Below, one piece after another: positions 23,580 to 33,197 of a stretch of DNA of 61,799 bases (its first letter is position 1; each line of letters starts with the position of its first letter). Under the pieces are notes generated by a model. The model had not been told where the DNA came from. It did no database searches and saw only the letters and a list, made by a program, of their open reading frames with translations. Source of the DNA: Patescibacteria group bacterium (GTDB lineage: Bacteria > Patescibacteriota > Microgenomatia > UBA1400 > MFAQ01). The stretch is taken from the NCBI GenBank assembly GCA_943355005.1, contig CALRDV010000007.1:1-61799 (forward strand), written 5' to 3'. The position numbers were made by a program, and so were the translations under genes.

Positions 23580-24112
23580 TTGCCTCTTATTTCCGCGCTC
23601 CCTATCGCGGTCTTAGTGTAGTTCCACTCTTCACGACCTCCATTATTCAAATTACTAATTGTTAAATCATATTTTATTGAAGCAGATTTATTCCCTGCAT
23701 CGCTCATACTAACAAAGTTTAATTGGTTCACCACCAAATCACTACTGGTCAAGTCACACGGACTAGCTACGGCACAAGTAATTCCTCCCGTCCATCCAAT
23801 TGTTATTTTGTTTCCCGTCTTTGTTATTACTACCGGATTTCTGGTCGCATCCGCAGTAGCCAGAGAAATACTCTGCGGGGTCATACTGTTTATGGCTGAT
23901 GCGTTTCGAATCTCATAGGCTATTCGCTTCATTACTTGTCTCGAAGAGGCCACCACATTCTGTCCCACTCTAGTTTTTACTCTTACCGTAATCAGCTCAA
24001 CCCCAATAGACACTACCCCTCCGATAAATATCATAAACAAAGCTACATACAGGATAAGCTCCACCAATGTCATTCCTTTATGATTTTTTAGGGTCATTCT
24101 CATTGTTTCCAA
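23576..24112 (-). CDS. Prepilin-like protein (PilW/PulJ type)
   Basis: A 178-residue minor pilin. Cleavage site after KG in NHKGMTLVELILYVALFMIF with Glu at +5. The segment RQVMKRIAYEIRNASAIN is typical of PilW/PulJ-like subunits. It overlaps the following gene by 4 nt and the preceding one by 13 nt, so it is translationally coupled. Confidence 0.85.
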   Translation of the reverse strand: METMRMTLKNHKGMTLVELILYVALFMIFIGGVVSIGVELITVRVKTRVGQNVVASSRQVMKRIAYEIRNASAINSMTPQSISLATADATRNPVVITKTGNKITIGWTGGITCAVASPCDLTSSDLVVNQLNFVSMSDAGNKSASIKYDLTISNLNNGGREEWNYTKTAIGSAEIRGK

Positions 24113-25914
24113 TAGGTAAAATAAAACGGACTATTGATTAGTTGTGGCAAAGTAGTTTCCAGAGCAGCACCCCCATCAGCGTTACTCCAAGTAAATACCG
24201 GGGTAGACGTCATTATCAATCTTTTTGCAAACAAGCTCGCAGTACTAGAGGATACCGTAAACATTAGTTGATCCTTACTCACAGGATCAGATTCGACCTT
24301 ATACCATCGCTGTGTCGCATTAAGCGCGGGAGTGGTAGCAAAGTCTGCTTGGACGGTACAGGTTGATGTTGTGCATGCATACCAGCCAATATTTGTAGCT
24401 GCACTATCGTTATAAACGATTATCGATCTTGTTGTTGCTCCGGATATTGTCCACCCTGTCGCCACAAGCTTTGATCCCGCCACCGGAGTGGCACAAGAAG
24501 TATCTACATTTGCCGCACAAGTAAAAGCGGTTCCGGACCAGTAGCATCTCTGCATATCAGATCCAGCATTCCCAATACTAGCAAATACTATTTCGTCTGA
24601 ATTAGGATTACTGGAAATATCCAAATTTGTCGCATCGTCCGATAGTGTCGGTGGCGTCAGGACTCCACTCCAAGTACACCCGGAAGTTCCTCCTGTACAA
24701 GTCGCATACCTCACCCCATTTGTCCCATTGGCACCGACAGCTAGGGCAAACATTATCATTACATCACCGGACGAAGATTCATATGTCACATCAAAACCAT
24801 CGATATCTTGTGCAGCAGCCACCACCTCCAGGGTAGTTGCCAAGGCTGCCGTTGGCTCATTTCCCCAAGCCGTACCGGACCACACCATGGCAGATAAATC
24901 AGAATTACTATCCGCCCAGATAGCCGTAATCAGATTTTGTGCCGACCTTGCATCTCTTGCCATTTTTATCCACTGCACAGTCCCTGTTGTTCTGATTGGA
25001 TCCAAGTTTGTTGCAGCGCTCCAATTAGCTGCTCCGCACGCACTTGAACCAAGTTTTGTTCTGTAAGCAAGCTCATTAGTAGTAGGTGCATTGGTACTGT
25101 AAAGCACGATTGCATCACCGGAATTTGTTTCATAAGATATGTCAAATCTTCTTGTTGTTCCTGTACCCCCAACCGTTACCGAGAAATCATTTGTCCACGT
25201 AGTTCCATCAAAACACATTATCTGAAGTAGCCCTGCAGCAGTAATGTATCCAGCGACTGCTTCATTTTTGGTCGGAGATGTTTCCATTTTGAAGCTAACG
25301 CCCGAAGCTCCGACCAAAGTACTTCCTTCAGTGGAAAATGTATTTGCCGTCCTATCATAAGATCTTGTCTTTGGTGTGGTTGTTCCATCTCCATACACAA
25401 TTAAGCCCCCCGTCAAAGTTGTTATTATCGATCTGGCATAATTTGTTAAATAAGAAACGAGAGAAGCTGTGTTAGTTATCGGTGGCACTCCTCTACTCCA
25501 CGTCACTCTCGACTCGACCTTATACGTATCCGGATCCGAGCTGCCCCCGGAAGTTACCACATTGCCGGACCCATCCCTGTTTACCGGATTTACAAATACT
25601 TGTCTGGTGTATTTTCCATATACATTATTACTACCCGAAAAAGCCCAAGTCCCGGCTGATGTAGCCAGACCACATCCTGAAGTACAGCTAGTAGCAAGTA
25701 GTGGAGTAGCCCAACCTTGCTTTCTCAAAGCACCCACAGCATCAATACCCTCAGCTGCAAAGTGAGTAGCCGTCCCTTGCTCATCAGCCAAGCGGTTTGT
25801 TCTCAAGCTTCCCAAGATAAGAATAGTTCCTGATCCTGCCAGTATAGCCCACAGTCCAATAGCCACCACGATTTCCACCATCCCAAACCCATATTTAACA
25901 TTATTCTCTTTCAT
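24100..25914 (-). CDS. Very large prepilin-like protein
   Basis: A 604-residue protein with a prepilin start (KYGFGMVEIVVAIGLWAI, Glu at +5 after G, PilV-like) carrying an outer part of over 500 residues, far larger than normal pilins (130-200). The outer part repeats a pattern: Y-x-T-x-S-G-D-A/V-x-I/V-x-Y/F, then a W-S or T-W-x-N segment, at least five times (for example SYETNSGDAIVLYS, TYESSSGDVMIMFA), which suggests a beta-propeller. Several Cys pairs are present. It could be a pilus-tip adhesin. It sits 1 bp after the preceding pilin gene. Confidence 0.85.
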   Translation of the reverse strand: MKENNVKYGFGMVEIVVAIGLWAILAGSGTILILGSLRTNRLADEQGTATHFAAEGIDAVGALRKQGWATPLLATSCTSGCGLATSAGTWAFSGSNNVYGKYTRQVFVNPVNRDGSGNVVTSGGSSDPDTYKVESRVTWSRGVPPITNTASLVSYLTNYARSIITTLTGGLIVYGDGTTTPKTRSYDRTANTFSTEGSTLVGASGVSFKMETSPTKNEAVAGYITAAGLLQIMCFDGTTWTNDFSVTVGGTGTTRRFDISYETNSGDAIVLYSTNAPTTNELAYRTKLGSSACGAANWSAATNLDPIRTTGTVQWIKMARDARSAQNLITAIWADSNSDLSAMVWSGTAWGNEPTAALATTLEVVAAAQDIDGFDVTYESSSGDVMIMFALAVGANGTNGVRYATCTGGTSGCTWSGVLTPPTLSDDATNLDISSNPNSDEIVFASIGNAGSDMQRCYWSGTAFTCAANVDTSCATPVAGSKLVATGWTISGATTRSIIVYNDSAATNIGWYACTTSTCTVQADFATTPALNATQRWYKVESDPVSKDQLMFTVSSSTASLFAKRLIMTSTPVFTWSNADGGAALETTLPQLINSPFYFTYWKQ

Positions 25915-25915
25915 A

Positions 25916-26344
25916 TTAATTCACCTGTGTCATTCCGGCTGCGTTTATATTTATCGTATTGCTTCCCAATGCGGTTGTTACAGATATCGTCGTGACCGCA
26001 TCTGGCTCTCCACGACTATTACTAAAAACTACCGAAGTTAGACCGGTGACTGTTACACCATTACCCAAAGTAAAGTCCTCCTTTTGGTTTGGCGATGCAC
26101 AGCTACCATTAAACATTCTAATTATCGAACCCGTCTTGCAGACCCCCCAAACCATACTCCCGGACACACTCTTTCCATCCATGGCATAGTTCTGTGCCTT
26201 TGATATTTCCGAGGCAATCCTATCAACCGTAATATGCCAATTATTTCGCAAAATAAAAGTTGACAAAAATGGTGATGAATATCCGGTAATTATCGAAACT
26301 ATTGCGATTACCAAGATTAATTCAATAAGTGTGAAACCTTTCAT
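25916..26344 (-). CDS. Prepilin-like protein (GspH/FimT type)
   Basis: A 142-residue minor pilin with the site MKG-FTLIELILVIAIVSII and the helix WHITVDRIASEISKAQNYAM typical of GspH/FimT. The start codon overlaps the PilC stop (TAATG), so translation is coupled. Confidence 0.85.
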   Translation of the reverse strand: MKGFTLIELILVIAIVSIITGYSSPFLSTFILRNNWHITVDRIASEISKAQNYAMDGKSVSGSMVWGVCKTGSIIRMFNGSCASPNQKEDFTLGNGVTVTGLTSVVFSNSRGEPDAVTTISVTTALGSNTININAAGMTQVN

Positions 26345-27387
26345 TACCCTCGTATTCCCCCGATCAAAGAGTAGATCGGACTAATAATTGCAATCGCCAC
26401 AAAACCCACCACCAGACCAATCGAAATTAAAAGTATCGGCTCCAGAAGAGTAGTTAGACTTTTACTCAAAGTATCAATATCATCATCATAAAAGTCGGAT
26501 AGATATATCAGCATCTCTTCTAGATTTCCGCTTTTTTCACCCACCTCTACCATTCTCCTGGTTAGCTGGTCAAACTCCGGGTAGTTGCCGGACTCCATCG
26601 ATTCGTAAATAGACTTTCCTGTTTTAATTTTTTCTCTGATCTTTTTTAGATCATCCACAAACACCAAGTTTGACAAAGTATTTCCCGTAATTTCCAAAGC
26701 AGACAGCATGGGAATACCACTTTTTAAAAGAGTACCCAAGTTTCTACTAAATCTTGCCAGTTGACCATCCATCGCAATTTTTCCCATCACTGGGATATGG
26801 AGAGACATTTTATGGCCAAATTTCTTCACCGGTCTCCACTTAAATAAAAGGATCAAAAGAAAGACCAGCAGTATCATTCCCAAGAAAACATAGCCTCCAT
26901 AATCCCTCATAAAGAACGCGAGCCACATAAGAACTCTTGTAGACATAGGTAAAGCCACCTCAAAAGAAGTAAACAAATCGATTAATTTCGGCAACACAAA
27001 CCACGAAATTCCTGAACCCATTACTAGAGTAGCCCCCATGACAAGACCGGGGTAAAGCATTGCTCCCTGAACTTTTTGCTTAAGCGCGTAATCTTTCCTG
27101 GTCTGATCAGCAAGAAAACCTAAATTTTCTTCCAAATTACCGGACTGCTCACCGGCATCCACCAAACTCACAAAAAATCCATCAAAAATTTTAGGATACT
27201 TTGCTACCGATTTAGCCAAACTCAGCCCGTTATCAATATCCAAATTTACTTTTTTTAGGACTTTTTTCAATTCCGGTGTTGATTGATCCGTAATTGTCTC
27301 CAAAGCCTGATCTACCGGCACCCCGGCTTTTATCATAATAGAAAGATGTTTTGCCAAAAATAGTTTTTCTGTTACCGAGACACTCAT
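26344..27387 (-). CDS. pilC: Pilus platform protein PilC/GspF
   Basis: A 347-residue inner-membrane platform protein with two repeated GspF domains (about 10-130 and 210-335) and three to four membrane segments (about 111-133, 160-185, 317-340). FFVSLVDAGEQSGNLEENL and TRRMVEVGEKSGNLEEML are the paired GE-x-SG-x-L motifs. Its start overlaps the PilB stop by one base (TAATG). It acts with PilB to assemble pili. Confidence 0.95.
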   Translation of the reverse strand: MSVSVTEKLFLAKHLSIMIKAGVPVDQALETITDQSTPELKKVLKKVNLDIDNGLSLAKSVAKYPKIFDGFFVSLVDAGEQSGNLEENLGFLADQTRKDYALKQKVQGAMLYPGLVMGATLVMGSGISWFVLPKLIDLFTSFEVALPMSTRVLMWLAFFMRDYGGYVFLGMILLVFLLILLFKWRPVKKFGHKMSLHIPVMGKIAMDGQLARFSRNLGTLLKSGIPMLSALEITGNTLSNLVFVDDLKKIREKIKTGKSIYESMESGNYPEFDQLTRRMVEVGEKSGNLEEMLIYLSDFYDDDIDTLSKSLTTLLEPILLISIGLVVGFVAIAIISPIYSLIGGIRG

Positions 27388-29069
27388 TATGTTTTTACTT
27401 CTCTTAATAATTCTTGAATTGTCGTCATTCCGTTTTTAATTTTCATCATGCCATCTTCGGCCATCGTCACCATTCCTTCTTTGATAGCAATTTCTTTGAT
27501 TGTCGAAGCGTCACTTTTGGCCACAATAGCATCCTTAAGAGCTTCCGTAATCGGCATAATTTCATAAATTCCAACCCTGCCCAAATATCCCGTTTTTTTA
27601 CAAATGTCACAGCCCTGCCCGTGGTAAGTACGAATACCCTTAACTTCTTTGTCGACAAACTTATCCACCAATTCTTTTGGCAATTCCTTAGCCAGTTCTT
27701 CTGCAGCTATTACCTCACTTACTCTACAGCTCGTACAAATTTTCCTCACCAGTCTTTGTGCCACAATCAAGTTCACAGAAGAAGCCACCAAAAAAGGCTC
27801 AATCTTCATCTCCAAAAGTCTGGGAATCGTCGTTGCCGCATCATTAGTATGGAGTGTCGAAAGTACCAAGTGACCCGTGAGAGCCGCATTCACTGCAATT
27901 TCAGCAGTTTCTTCGTCACGAATTTCCCCTACCAAAATTATATTTGGATCTTGTCGAACGATAGATTTGAGTCCGGCAGCAAAAGTCAAATTGGTTTTTG
28001 TGTTTACTTGGATTTGATTTACTCCTCGTATTTGGTACTCTACCGGATCCTCAATGGTCATAATATTTACGTTCCTCTTATTCAAAATCTTCATAAACGC
28101 ATACATTGTCGTTGTCTTTCCTGATCCCGTTGGTCCGGTCGAAAGTATCATTCCATACGGCTTAGAATAAGCACTTCGTACTTTTGATATGTTTTCTTCG
28201 GACAGACCAAGATCAAGCAATGCAAATTGCCTCATGTTACTGGCCAGAAGTCTCATCACTACCCTTTCACCGTTGGTAGCCGGCAAGATAGACACACGAA
28301 CATCTACACTCTCCACCTCTGGCACCATAAAGTTAAACTTCCCGTCAAGTGCTGATGCATGCTCGTCAGTCGGCAAGCTCGCCATAATTTTTATTCTGGT
28401 TATGATCTGACCTTCAATTTTCTTTGGCAAAATTAGAACATCTTGAAGTACCCCGTCAATCCGAAATCTGAACTGCAAAAATTCCTCGAAAGGTTCAATG
28501 TGAATATCCGAAGCTCTGCTCTGATAAGCATAAATCATCAGTGTATCCACTATCTTAATGATTGGTGCCTCCGCTTCCGGCGAACCTTTTATTTCGCTGG
28601 CCGATTTTTCAATTATTTCCTCAAACACTTCAATAGCCTCTTTCCTGTAAGCAAACAAGGCAAAGCGAATATCTCTTTCTGTCGCACTATAAACTACCAC
28701 CTTTTTACCAAATCTCTTTTTTACAAGCTCAATAGTAGCAATATCAGTGGGATTGTTCATCGCCACATGCACTTCCTTATCATCTTCATAAAAAAGCAAA
28801 AGCAATTTTGACCGAGACATCAATTCAGGAATCAAGCTTAATGTCTCTCTCTTGATTGCGGTTCTTTCCAGACGTACAAAGGGTACACCCCACATGTCGG
28901 CAATTAGCATTCCCAAATTTTCATCAGAAATCAAATCTCTGGCTAGTAATATTTTTCCCAAATCATCACCCGTTTCCTTGACCTCTTCAAAAGCATCATC
29001 AAGCAATGCTTGATCAATTACACCCAAATCACTCAGCTGTTTATATACCGAATCGTTATTAACAATCAC
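27387..29069 (-). CDS. pilB: Pilus assembly ATPase PilB/GspE
   Basis: A 560-residue hexameric ATPase. The N-terminal MshEN-like domain is at about 5-145. Asp box DIHIEPFEEFLQFRFRIDG near 190; Walker A GPTGSGKTTTMYA near 313; Walker B ILVGEIRDEETAE near 378; the zinc-binding cysteines are C-x2-C (CTSC near 446) and CDIC (near 484). Length and order match assembly ATPases; no PilT is in the window, so retraction is unproven. First gene of the operon. Confidence 0.95.
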   Translation of the reverse strand: MIVNNDSVYKQLSDLGVIDQALLDDAFEEVKETGDDLGKILLARDLISDENLGMLIADMWGVPFVRLERTAIKRETLSLIPELMSRSKLLLLFYEDDKEVHVAMNNPTDIATIELVKKRFGKKVVVYSATERDIRFALFAYRKEAIEVFEEIIEKSASEIKGSPEAEAPIIKIVDTLMIYAYQSRASDIHIEPFEEFLQFRFRIDGVLQDVLILPKKIEGQIITRIKIMASLPTDEHASALDGKFNFMVPEVESVDVRVSILPATNGERVVMRLLASNMRQFALLDLGLSEENISKVRSAYSKPYGMILSTGPTGSGKTTTMYAFMKILNKRNVNIMTIEDPVEYQIRGVNQIQVNTKTNLTFAAGLKSIVRQDPNIILVGEIRDEETAEIAVNAALTGHLVLSTLHTNDAATTIPRLLEMKIEPFLVASSVNLIVAQRLVRKICTSCRVSEVIAAEELAKELPKELVDKFVDKEVKGIRTYHGQGCDICKKTGYLGRVGIYEIMPITEALKDAIVAKSDASTIKEIAIKEGMVTMAEDGMMKIKNGMTTIQELLREVKT

Positions 29070-29155
29070 ATCTTAATAATAACATTTAAGCCACACAGTC
29101 TATTCAATTACTGAAAATAAATAAAAAAAGGATATGATTAATTAGGCCAAATTTT

Positions 29156-30409
29156 ATGATGACAAATTCAGACAACCAAATAAATTTAGATAGGATTTTT
29201 AAGTCCCGTTTAACCGCCTCGGAAACTGTCGCTGTAGGCGTCAAGAAGTTTACTATTCTACCGGATCGCCCTTTTCCTTTTTTACCATGGCAATATGTTT
29301 GGGTAGAAATTCCGGCGCTTCAATTCCCGGATACTCACGGCAACCGGCGCGCCTTTTCTATTTTTAATGTCATAAACGAATCCAACACTATAGATATTGT
29401 AGCCAGAATTAGCGAAAGCGGTTACAAACAAAGCCTATTTAATCTTTCCCATGGATCGGAAGTCACTATCCACGGCCCCTTCGGCAGCAGTTTTACTACA
29501 CAAGAAGGTTCAAACAAAAATATCATTATGATAGCAGGCGGTGTGGGTATTGCCGCCTTTATCTGCCTCATAAAAACGATGGGAAAATTCTCTTCTCCTC
29601 CCAAATGTTTCTTAGACTATTTAAACAACAGCCAGGAAATTACTCCTTTTCTAAACGAGTTGGAAGACCTCAAAAATCAATATAATTTTTTTGACTACAC
29701 CGTAAACTACGAACCCTTTAAGTTCGAAGATGTTGCCCATGTCAAGAACAAATTTGGTGACAATATCAGGTGGCAAATCACGGGTCCCCAAAGCATGGTA
29801 GATCATGCTTATTCTGTACTAAGCTCAAATAATATAACCCGAGAAAGCATGGAGTTTGAAAACTTCTACCCAACACCACCAAACAATCTTACCGTTTCGA
29901 CGATCAAAGAGCAGCTTTCCAGTGACAATCTTTTTGCAAGAGCTATCCAATATTCCTCAAGCCACACCATTATTACTGATGCTAACGGAGTTGTCCTATT
30001 TGCCAATTTAGCAGCTCAAAAAATTACCGGCTACACAGAAACCGAAATGGTTGGCAATACCCCGAGGCTTTGGGGAGGACTGATGAATCCCGATTTTTAC
30101 AAAGAATTATGGAAACACAAAGCGGAAGGCTCTTATATTAGTCATCAAATAAGCAACCGAAGAAAGAATGGAGAAATTTATTACGTAATAGCACACATTT
30201 CCCAAATTCAGGGTCCGGCAGGTGAAATAATTGGCTACATAGCCACTGAAGAAGACATTTCTGCGCGAGTAGCCTTCGAAAAAGAACTGGAACAAAAAGT
30301 CGCGGAGCAAGAAAGACTGAACAAAGTCATGGTCGGCCGGGAACTAAAAATGATTGAGCTCAAAGAAGAAATCAAAAAGTTAAAAAATCCCTTAACAAAT
30401 TCTAATTAA
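29156..30409 (+). CDS. FNR-like flavin reductase domain fused to PAS
   Basis: A 417-residue protein. Residues 10-110 form a flavin-binding barrel with RAFSIF near 63; residues about 110-245 form a nucleotide-binding half with GPFGSSF near 107, MIAGGVGIAAF near 126 and ITGPQSMV near 208, as in ferredoxin-NADP reductases. Residues about 260-375 are a PAS domain (ITDANGVVLFANLAAQKITG; EIIGYIATEEDIS), then a coiled coil. Such a reductase-PAS fusion is rare to my knowledge. The stop overlaps the kinase start by one base, so it is likely a redox input or partner for that kinase. No haem or iron-sulfur site is visible. Confidence 0.8.
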   Translation: MMTNSDNQINLDRIFKSRLTASETVAVGVKKFTILPDRPFPFLPWQYVWVEIPALQFPDTHGNRRAFSIFNVINESNTIDIVARISESGYKQSLFNLSHGSEVTIHGPFGSSFTTQEGSNKNIIMIAGGVGIAAFICLIKTMGKFSSPPKCFLDYLNNSQEITPFLNELEDLKNQYNFFDYTVNYEPFKFEDVAHVKNKFGDNIRWQITGPQSMVDHAYSVLSSNNITRESMEFENFYPTPPNNLTVSTIKEQLSSDNLFARAIQYSSSHTIITDANGVVLFANLAAQKITGYTETEMVGNTPRLWGGLMNPDFYKELWKHKAEGSYISHQISNRRKNGEIYYVIAHISQIQGPAGEIIGYIATEEDISARVAFEKELEQKVAEQERLNKVMVGRELKMIELKEEIKKLKNPLTNSN

Positions 30410-32385
30410 TGGAAGCCTCTCTTGCTCAGCTTAGTATCTTGACTCTCAGTGTCCTTCTGGTCTTAGGCATCAGTGTTTTTGCCTATTATTATTCATTAAA
30501 GAAAGACAAGGTCTGGTTCTACGGCTATACCATGCTCCTTATTGTTCTGGTGCAGTGGATGTCGGACTCTGGAGCTTTTCTCACCTATCACGACTTTTTT
30601 ATTCATCTGGCTTCAACCATTCTATTTCCCTCTGTTATCTTCTGTTTGTTAGTTGTTTATGTTTTGGAGGGCAGCAAGAATGCCAGGCAACTATTTTATT
30701 TGCTATTACTGGGAGAACTTGGTTATTTTCTATCAGTGGCACTTCTCGCCGGCTTAAACAATTCCCCTTCCTATATTGATTTTGGAATGCCATGGTTTCG
30801 TAACCATTTTTTCTCCACCCTGGCCATCGTTATAGATTATGGAGTACTCTTCCTTTCCTGGCCACTTATTCACAACTCCAAATACAAATTACCGCTGTGG
30901 CTTAAAGTATGGCTTGTTTGCTGGTTGATGTTCGTTACGGACACTCTAGTTTTCAGCCTAGGTACTTTTTGGGGTCAAACTTCCCTTGAAGATATCATTA
31001 CAACAGGTTTGATTCTTCGCTCAATTCTCTCCTTAATTGTTGCCCCGGCTATTACGGTATATCTTGGGTCAATTTCAAGACAAAACAAACAAGATTTATC
31101 CTATCGTCATTGGGGTGAGCTGATCAGTCCGGAGGAGCAAGAAGTCGCCCTTCGGATTTCATCCCAAAAAATTGATGAGCTAGAGAAAGCAAAAGCGAAA
31201 CTCCAACAAAAAAATATTGACTTTGAAAATCAAAGTACAGCCATGCTCAACTTACTCGAGGATGTCGAAACGGAAAAATCAAAACTTGAAAGTTTAAACA
31301 ATAGGTTTAATCTCGCCAAGAATTCTGCTCATATTGGTATTTGGGAATGGGATGTGCCCAATAATATCCTTACCTGGGACGATGAGATGTATAAACTTTA
31401 TGGCATAAATAAAGAAAATTTTAGTGGAGCCTATGATGCCTGGCAAAGCGGTCTTCATCCGGAAGATAAGGAAGTTGGCAACCTAGCTATCCAGCAAGCT
31501 CTAAACGGTGAAAAAGATTTTGACCTAACCTTTAGAGTTTTGTTGCCGAACAAATCAACTAGGTATCTAAAAGCGTTTGCTGAAGTAGAAAGAGATGTAA
31601 ACAATAAACCAATCAAGATGGTTGGCGTAAATTTCGATGTTACTCACGACAAAGAAGTAGATCGTATGAAAACAGAATTTATTTCTCTAGCCTCTCACCA
31701 GCTTCGCACCCCCATTTCCGCCATCAAATGGTTTTCTGGCATGCTCTTAGAAGGTGATGCAGGCAACATGAACCAAGAACAGCTGGACTTTGTCAAAAAC
31801 ATCGCGGATTCAAACGAGAGGATGGTGAAGCTGGTAAATTCCCTCCTAAATATCTCTCGAATTGAATCCGGCAGACTCATGATTTCTCCAACACCTACAA
31901 ATTTAGGCGATCTTATAAATTCCATTACCAAAGAAGTAGACTCGGAAATTAAAACCAAAAATCAACAACTGAATATTTCCTTAGAGCCGAATCTTCCAAT
32001 TATTAATATCGACCCAAGTTTAATTTCGGAAGTCTACCTGAACCTAATTTCCAATGCCATCAAATACTCTCCAATCAATAGCCCCATCAAAGTAACCGCC
32101 TATCCAAAAGAAAACTTTATTATTTCCCAAGTCACAGATAACGGCTGCGGAATTCCGGGAAAAGACCAGTCTAGAATATTTGAAAAATTTTTCAGAACAG
32201 ACAAAAGTGTCAAGGTTAGTACGGATGGTAATGGTTTAGGACTCTATCTCGTCAAAGCCATCGTAGAATCCTCGGGTGGTAAGATATGGTTTGAATCGGA
32301 GGAGGATAAAGGAACTAGTTTCTTCTTTAGCTTACCTCTCAGCGGCTCTCCCGCCAAAGCAGGCGAAGTAACATTAAATAAATAA
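30409..32385 (+). CDS. Multi-pass sensor histidine kinase with PAS
   Basis: A 658-residue kinase. About seven membrane segments at 1-230, a coiled coil at about 240-300, a PAS fold at about 302-415 (GIWEWDVPNNILTWDDEMYK), HisKA with the H-box SLASHQLRTPISAIKW near 428, and HATPase_c with N-box NLISNAIKYSP near 546, DNGCGIPG near 581 and GNGLGLYLVKAIV near 609. It should phosphorylate the REC protein encoded 13 bp downstream. The C-terminal tail SGSPAKAGEV is encoded by a small palindrome-like stretch (about 32347-32363). Confidence 0.92.
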   Translation: MEASLAQLSILTLSVLLVLGISVFAYYYSLKKDKVWFYGYTMLLIVLVQWMSDSGAFLTYHDFFIHLASTILFPSVIFCLLVVYVLEGSKNARQLFYLLLLGELGYFLSVALLAGLNNSPSYIDFGMPWFRNHFFSTLAIVIDYGVLFLSWPLIHNSKYKLPLWLKVWLVCWLMFVTDTLVFSLGTFWGQTSLEDIITTGLILRSILSLIVAPAITVYLGSISRQNKQDLSYRHWGELISPEEQEVALRISSQKIDELEKAKAKLQQKNIDFENQSTAMLNLLEDVETEKSKLESLNNRFNLAKNSAHIGIWEWDVPNNILTWDDEMYKLYGINKENFSGAYDAWQSGLHPEDKEVGNLAIQQALNGEKDFDLTFRVLLPNKSTRYLKAFAEVERDVNNKPIKMVGVNFDVTHDKEVDRMKTEFISLASHQLRTPISAIKWFSGMLLEGDAGNMNQEQLDFVKNIADSNERMVKLVNSLLNISRIESGRLMISPTPTNLGDLINSITKEVDSEIKTKNQQLNISLEPNLPIINIDPSLISEVYLNLISNAIKYSPINSPIKVTAYPKENFIISQVTDNGCGIPGKDQSRIFEKFFRTDKSVKVSTDGNGLGLYLVKAIVESSGGKIWFESEEDKGTSFFFSLPLSGSPAKAGEVTLNK

Positions 32386-32398
32386 AATAAAACACAAC

Positions 32399-32767
32399 AT
32401 GACCAAGATACTAATCACCGAAGATGACAAATTCCTTTCAGCAGCATACAATGCCAAACTTACCAAAGCCGGCTTCGATACTAGAGTTGCCACAGATGGT
32501 GTTATGGCTTTAGACATCTTAAAAAGTTTTACTCCTGAACTCATAATTTTAGATCTGATAATGCCATTAAAAGACGGTTTCTCTGTCTTAGAAGAACTTG
32601 CCCAGAATCAGCAAACTTCAAATATCCCGGTAATTGTCATGACTAATCTAGGTCAAAAAGAAGACATAGACAGAGCCATGAAGCTTGGAGCCAAAGACTA
32701 TGTCATCAAATCGGATATTGATCCAAATCAGCTGGTCGCCAAAATTAACTCCCTCCTCGGTCTCTAG
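32399..32767 (+). CDS. Single-domain response regulator (REC)
   Basis: A 122-residue receiver. ITEDD near 6-10, phospho-Asp in LIILDLIMP near 53, Thr in VIVMTN near 81 and Lys in YVIKSD near 103. There is no output domain. It is probably the partner of the kinase upstream and paralogous to the REC at 20565-20933. Confidence 0.9.
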   Translation: MTKILITEDDKFLSAAYNAKLTKAGFDTRVATDGVMALDILKSFTPELIILDLIMPLKDGFSVLEELAQNQQTSNIPVIVMTNLGQKEDIDRAMKLGAKDYVIKSDIDPNQLVAKINSLLGL

Positions 32768-32790
32768 ACATCCCTTCTAAGGCTCAAATC

Positions 32791-32818
32791 TTGACACCCA
32801 TAACATATTAGGTACAAT
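32791..32818 (+). promoter_or_regulatory. Promoter of the 32870 gene
   Basis: TTGACA at 32791-32796, 16-nt spacer, TACAAT at 32813-32818. A gene with AGGCGAGGAG upstream of its ATG follows at 32870. Confidence 0.65.
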
Positions 32819-32869
32819 ACCCCATTGGTTCACACTAACACATAGCCCAGAGGCGAGGAGAACTTTTAC

Positions 32870-33133
32870 ATGAGCAATTTATATTTATTTTATTTGATTC
32901 TTGGCGGGATTGCCACAATATTCTCTTCATTGCACCTACCAGCGTTCGCAACTAATATGCGCGCTGGAAGTTTTTCAACCCCCTATGAAGCTGAATTCAC
33001 CTGTATTTGTATCATATTCAGCCTCGTAACCCTATTCTCAGTTAACCTATTACCGGGACTACTATTCTCATCATTCTATATTTTCCAATTTTATATGGGG
33101 TGGTATGAAGAAAAAAAAGACCCAAAAGGATAA
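32870..33133 (+). CDS. Small membrane protein (87 aa)
   Basis: Two to three hydrophobic segments (about 4-22, 44-72) and a charged end WYEEKKDPKG. It has its own promoter, a GAGGAG ribosome site and a terminator, so it is an independently controlled gene. No family recognised. Confidence 0.7.
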   Translation: MSNLYLFYLILGGIATIFSSLHLPAFATNMRAGSFSTPYEAEFTCICIIFSLVTLFSVNLLPGLLFSSFYIFQFYMGWYEEKKDPKG

Positions 33134-33148
33134 TCCGTTCAAAAGCAA

Positions 33149-33172
33149 AACTCCGACCCAGGTCGGAGTTTT
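33149..33172 (+). terminator. Rho-independent terminator
   Basis: ACTCCGACC-ca-GGTCGGAGT followed by a T run, after the small membrane protein gene. Confidence 0.9.
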
Positions 33173-33197
33173 TTTATATTAAATCTATCCACTAACA

